DNA of 23,350 bases from JBDSKH01 sp050245915 (GTDB taxonomy: Bacteria; Actinomycetota; Actinomycetes; Actinomycetales; Microbacteriaceae). The position numbers were made by a program, and so were the translations under genes. Shown here piece by piece: positions 22,194 to 23,350 of this stretch. The notes under the pieces were generated by a model. That model searched no databases and was not told the DNA's origin. It saw only the letters and a list, made by a program, of their open reading frames with translations. The DNA is taken from positions 1 through 23,350 of the forward strand of contig JBFWWZ010000045.1 in the NCBI GenBank assembly GCA_050245915.1, written 5' to 3'. Position 1 is the stretch's first letter. Each line of letters opens with the position of its first letter.

Positions 22194-22547
22194 ATGGGCG
22201 ATCTGAGCAACGATGTGGCGGCGATCCACGCCGCCATCGATCTCTTCGACGAGCGCATGCTCGCCGAGCCGTCGATCGCGCCGCTGTTCGCGGGCGCCGA
22301 CATGCGGGCGCTGCGCAGGCACCAGCGCGCGTTCATCCACCAGGCGATCGGCGGGGCGTCGGTCTACACGGGCAGGGACATGCGCGCGGCGCACACCGGC
22401 CTGGCCATCAGCGACGCGCAGTTCGACATCGCATGCGACCTGCTCGGCTCCAGCCTGCGGGACTCCGGCGTCGCCGACGACGTCGTCGCCCGTGCGATGA
22501 CCGACATCGAGCGGCTGCGCGGGCTGACCGTGCAGCGCCGCGGCTAG
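22194..22547 (+). CDS. Group I truncated hemoglobin with a variant distal site
   Basis: A 117-aa 2-over-2 globin. Family landmarks: LAEPSIAPLFAGADMRAL with CD1 Phe32, E7 Leu40, E11 Gln44 (LRRHQRAF), GGASVYTGRDM and the proximal F8 His67 in AAHTGLAIS. At the B10 position, where group I members such as M. tuberculosis trHbN have Tyr (LFYERV-type), this protein has Asp19 (LFDERM). The usual YDxIGG start is also altered to LSNDVAA. Heme binding should be kept, but distal hydrogen bonding to oxygen or NO would change. GAGGAG lies about ten bases before the ATG. The stop TAG overlaps, as CTAG, with the stop of the convergent MFS gene. Confidence 0.85.
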   Translation: MGDLSNDVAAIHAAIDLFDERMLAEPSIAPLFAGADMRALRRHQRAFIHQAIGGASVYTGRDMRAAHTGLAISDAQFDIACDLLGSSLRDSGVADDVVARAMTDIERLRGLTVQRRG

Positions 22548-23350
22548 CTCGGCTGGGTCGGCACCGCGTCGGTGTCGGGGATCGGGCTCGCGTCGCGTCC
22601 GCGCAGATCCGGCATGCCGCGGTGGAAGACTACCGCGACCGCCAGCGCCAGCAGCGCGAACCCGGCGGAGGCCCAGAATGCGCCGCTCGCCCCGGTCGCG
22701 GACGGGCTGCGGAGCGCGTCGATGAGGAACCCGGCGACGGCGGACCCCGCCGCTGCCCCGATCAGCTGCCCGGTGCCCACCCAGCCGTAGGCCTCGGCGG
22801 TGTCGCTGAACTTCACGCTCGCCGAGACCGCCGAGAACATGACCGCCAGGGCGGGGGCCAGGCAGACACCCGCCACCACCAGCGTCAGGGAGAGGCTCCA
22901 GAACTCCCAGGCGAGGATCGCGAGGGACGCGCCGATGAAGATCACCAGCACGCGCCGCGCGAGTGCCCACGGCCCGATCGGGATGTGGCCGAACAGCAGG
23001 CCGCCGACCAGGGAGGCCACCGCCCAGATCGCCAGCACGATGCCCGACTCGGCGCCGCCCTCGCCGAAGGTGGCGACGACGCCCGCCTCGATCGCCGCGC
23101 ACGACCCGACCACGAGGAAGCCGACGATCGTCGAGATCAGCACTGGCGGGCGCGCCAGCACGGAGCCGAACGCGCGTTTGCTGCGCGGGATGCGCACACG
23201 TCCGACCTCGGGCGAGAGCACGAACCAGGCGCCGCCCCCGACGAGGAAGACCACCGAGAGCAGCACGCCGGCCACCGTCGAGACCTGCGTGCCGACGAAG
23301 GTGACGACGACGGGACCGGCGATCCAGATGATCTCCTGCGCCGAGGCGTC
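22544..23350 (-). CDS. MFS transporter, C-terminal two thirds (partial, runs off the window)
   Basis: Open from the window edge to a TAG at 22544-22546, 268 codons without start. Hydrophobic segments alternate with short loops: IIWIAGPVVVTFVGTQ, VAGVLLSVVFLVGGGAWFVL, a basic central loop (RVRIPRSKRAFG), then about six further helices including VLAIWAVASLVGGLLFG with GHIPIG and LVVAGVCLAPALAVMFSAV. The Lys/Arg-rich central loop after one bundle and six helices after it fit the major facilitator fold. The tail is Pro/Asp-rich and cytoplasmic. The substrate is unknown; the helix pattern resembles drug-efflux-type MFS proteins. A GTG at 23275 could mimic a start but would remove helices that are clearly continuous. 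Confidence 0.82.
   Translation of the reverse strand, partial: DASAQEIIWIAGPVVVTFVGTQVSTVAGVLLSVVFLVGGGAWFVLSPEVGRVRIPRSKRAFGSVLARPPVLISTIVGFLVVGSCAAIEAGVVATFGEGGAESGIVLAIWAVASLVGGLLFGHIPIGPWALARRVLVIFIGASLAILAWEFWSLSLTLVVAGVCLAPALAVMFSAVSASVKFSDTAEAYGWVGTGQLIGAAAGSAVAGFLIDALRSPSATGASGAFWASAGFALLALAVAVVFHRGMPDLRGRDASPIPDTDAVPTQPS

Overview
The window comes from a high-GC actinobacterium, most likely Microbacterium or a close relative in the Microbacteriaceae. This is inferred from the dense, G/C-ending codon use, the many 1-4 nt start/stop overlaps, the very frequent GGATGC/GCATCC words and the GGTYGAGTAGC...TCGARACC type of short dispersed palindrome. No database search was possible; all names come from reading the translations.

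Layout. (1) 1-1338: end of a threonine dehydrogenase gene overlapping kbl, a threonine-to-glycine pathway. (2) 1342-2399: a DUF559 (Vsr-fold) nuclease gene bracketed by two near-identical 54-bp palindromic repeats; this is the strongest candidate here for an undescribed genetic unit. (3) 2411-13110: a branched-chain amino acid degradation island. A divergent Lrp-type regulator faces an E1alpha-E1beta-E2 branched-chain 2-oxoacid dehydrogenase operon. A TetR regulator faces a second operon of acyl-CoA carboxylase beta and alpha, acyl-CoA dehydrogenase, MaoC-type hydratase and CitE-type lyase. Together they can take leucine's oxoacid through isovaleryl-CoA, 3-methylcrotonyl-CoA, 3-methylglutaconyl-CoA and HMG-CoA to acetyl-CoA and acetoacetate. 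The gene set resembles the Mycobacterium tuberculosis Rv2495c-Rv2506 region. The E3 gene is not here.

(4) 13111-13655: a yefM-yoeB toxin-antitoxin pair directly behind the leucine operon, with its own inverted-repeat operator. (5) 13652-18947: an AlaX-type tRNA-editing hydrolase with an MpaB/DUF2236 oxygenase, an unrecognised 145-aa protein, a DUF4349 lipoprotein, a small charged helical protein, an alpha/beta hydrolase and an aldo/keto reductase. (6) 18972-22093: a tightly overlapping minus-strand operon (TetR, alpha/beta hydrolase, RidA, TfoX-N-like) divergent from an ABC-2/DUF3533-like membrane protein, with a clear promoter and two palindromes between them. (7) 22194-23350: a group I truncated hemoglobin whose B10 tyrosine position reads aspartate, and the 3' part of an MFS transporter.

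Two repeat families stand out. One is the 54-bp double-stem palindrome around the DUF559 gene. The other is a 33-nt element found as an inverted pair after the E2 gene, as a decayed copy near 18943-18976, and twice inside the E2 coding sequence, where each copy contributes exactly 11 in-frame codons to the interdomain linker. No rRNA, tRNA, CRISPR array, prophage or transposase was seen, and no stretch longer than 300 bases lacks a gene.
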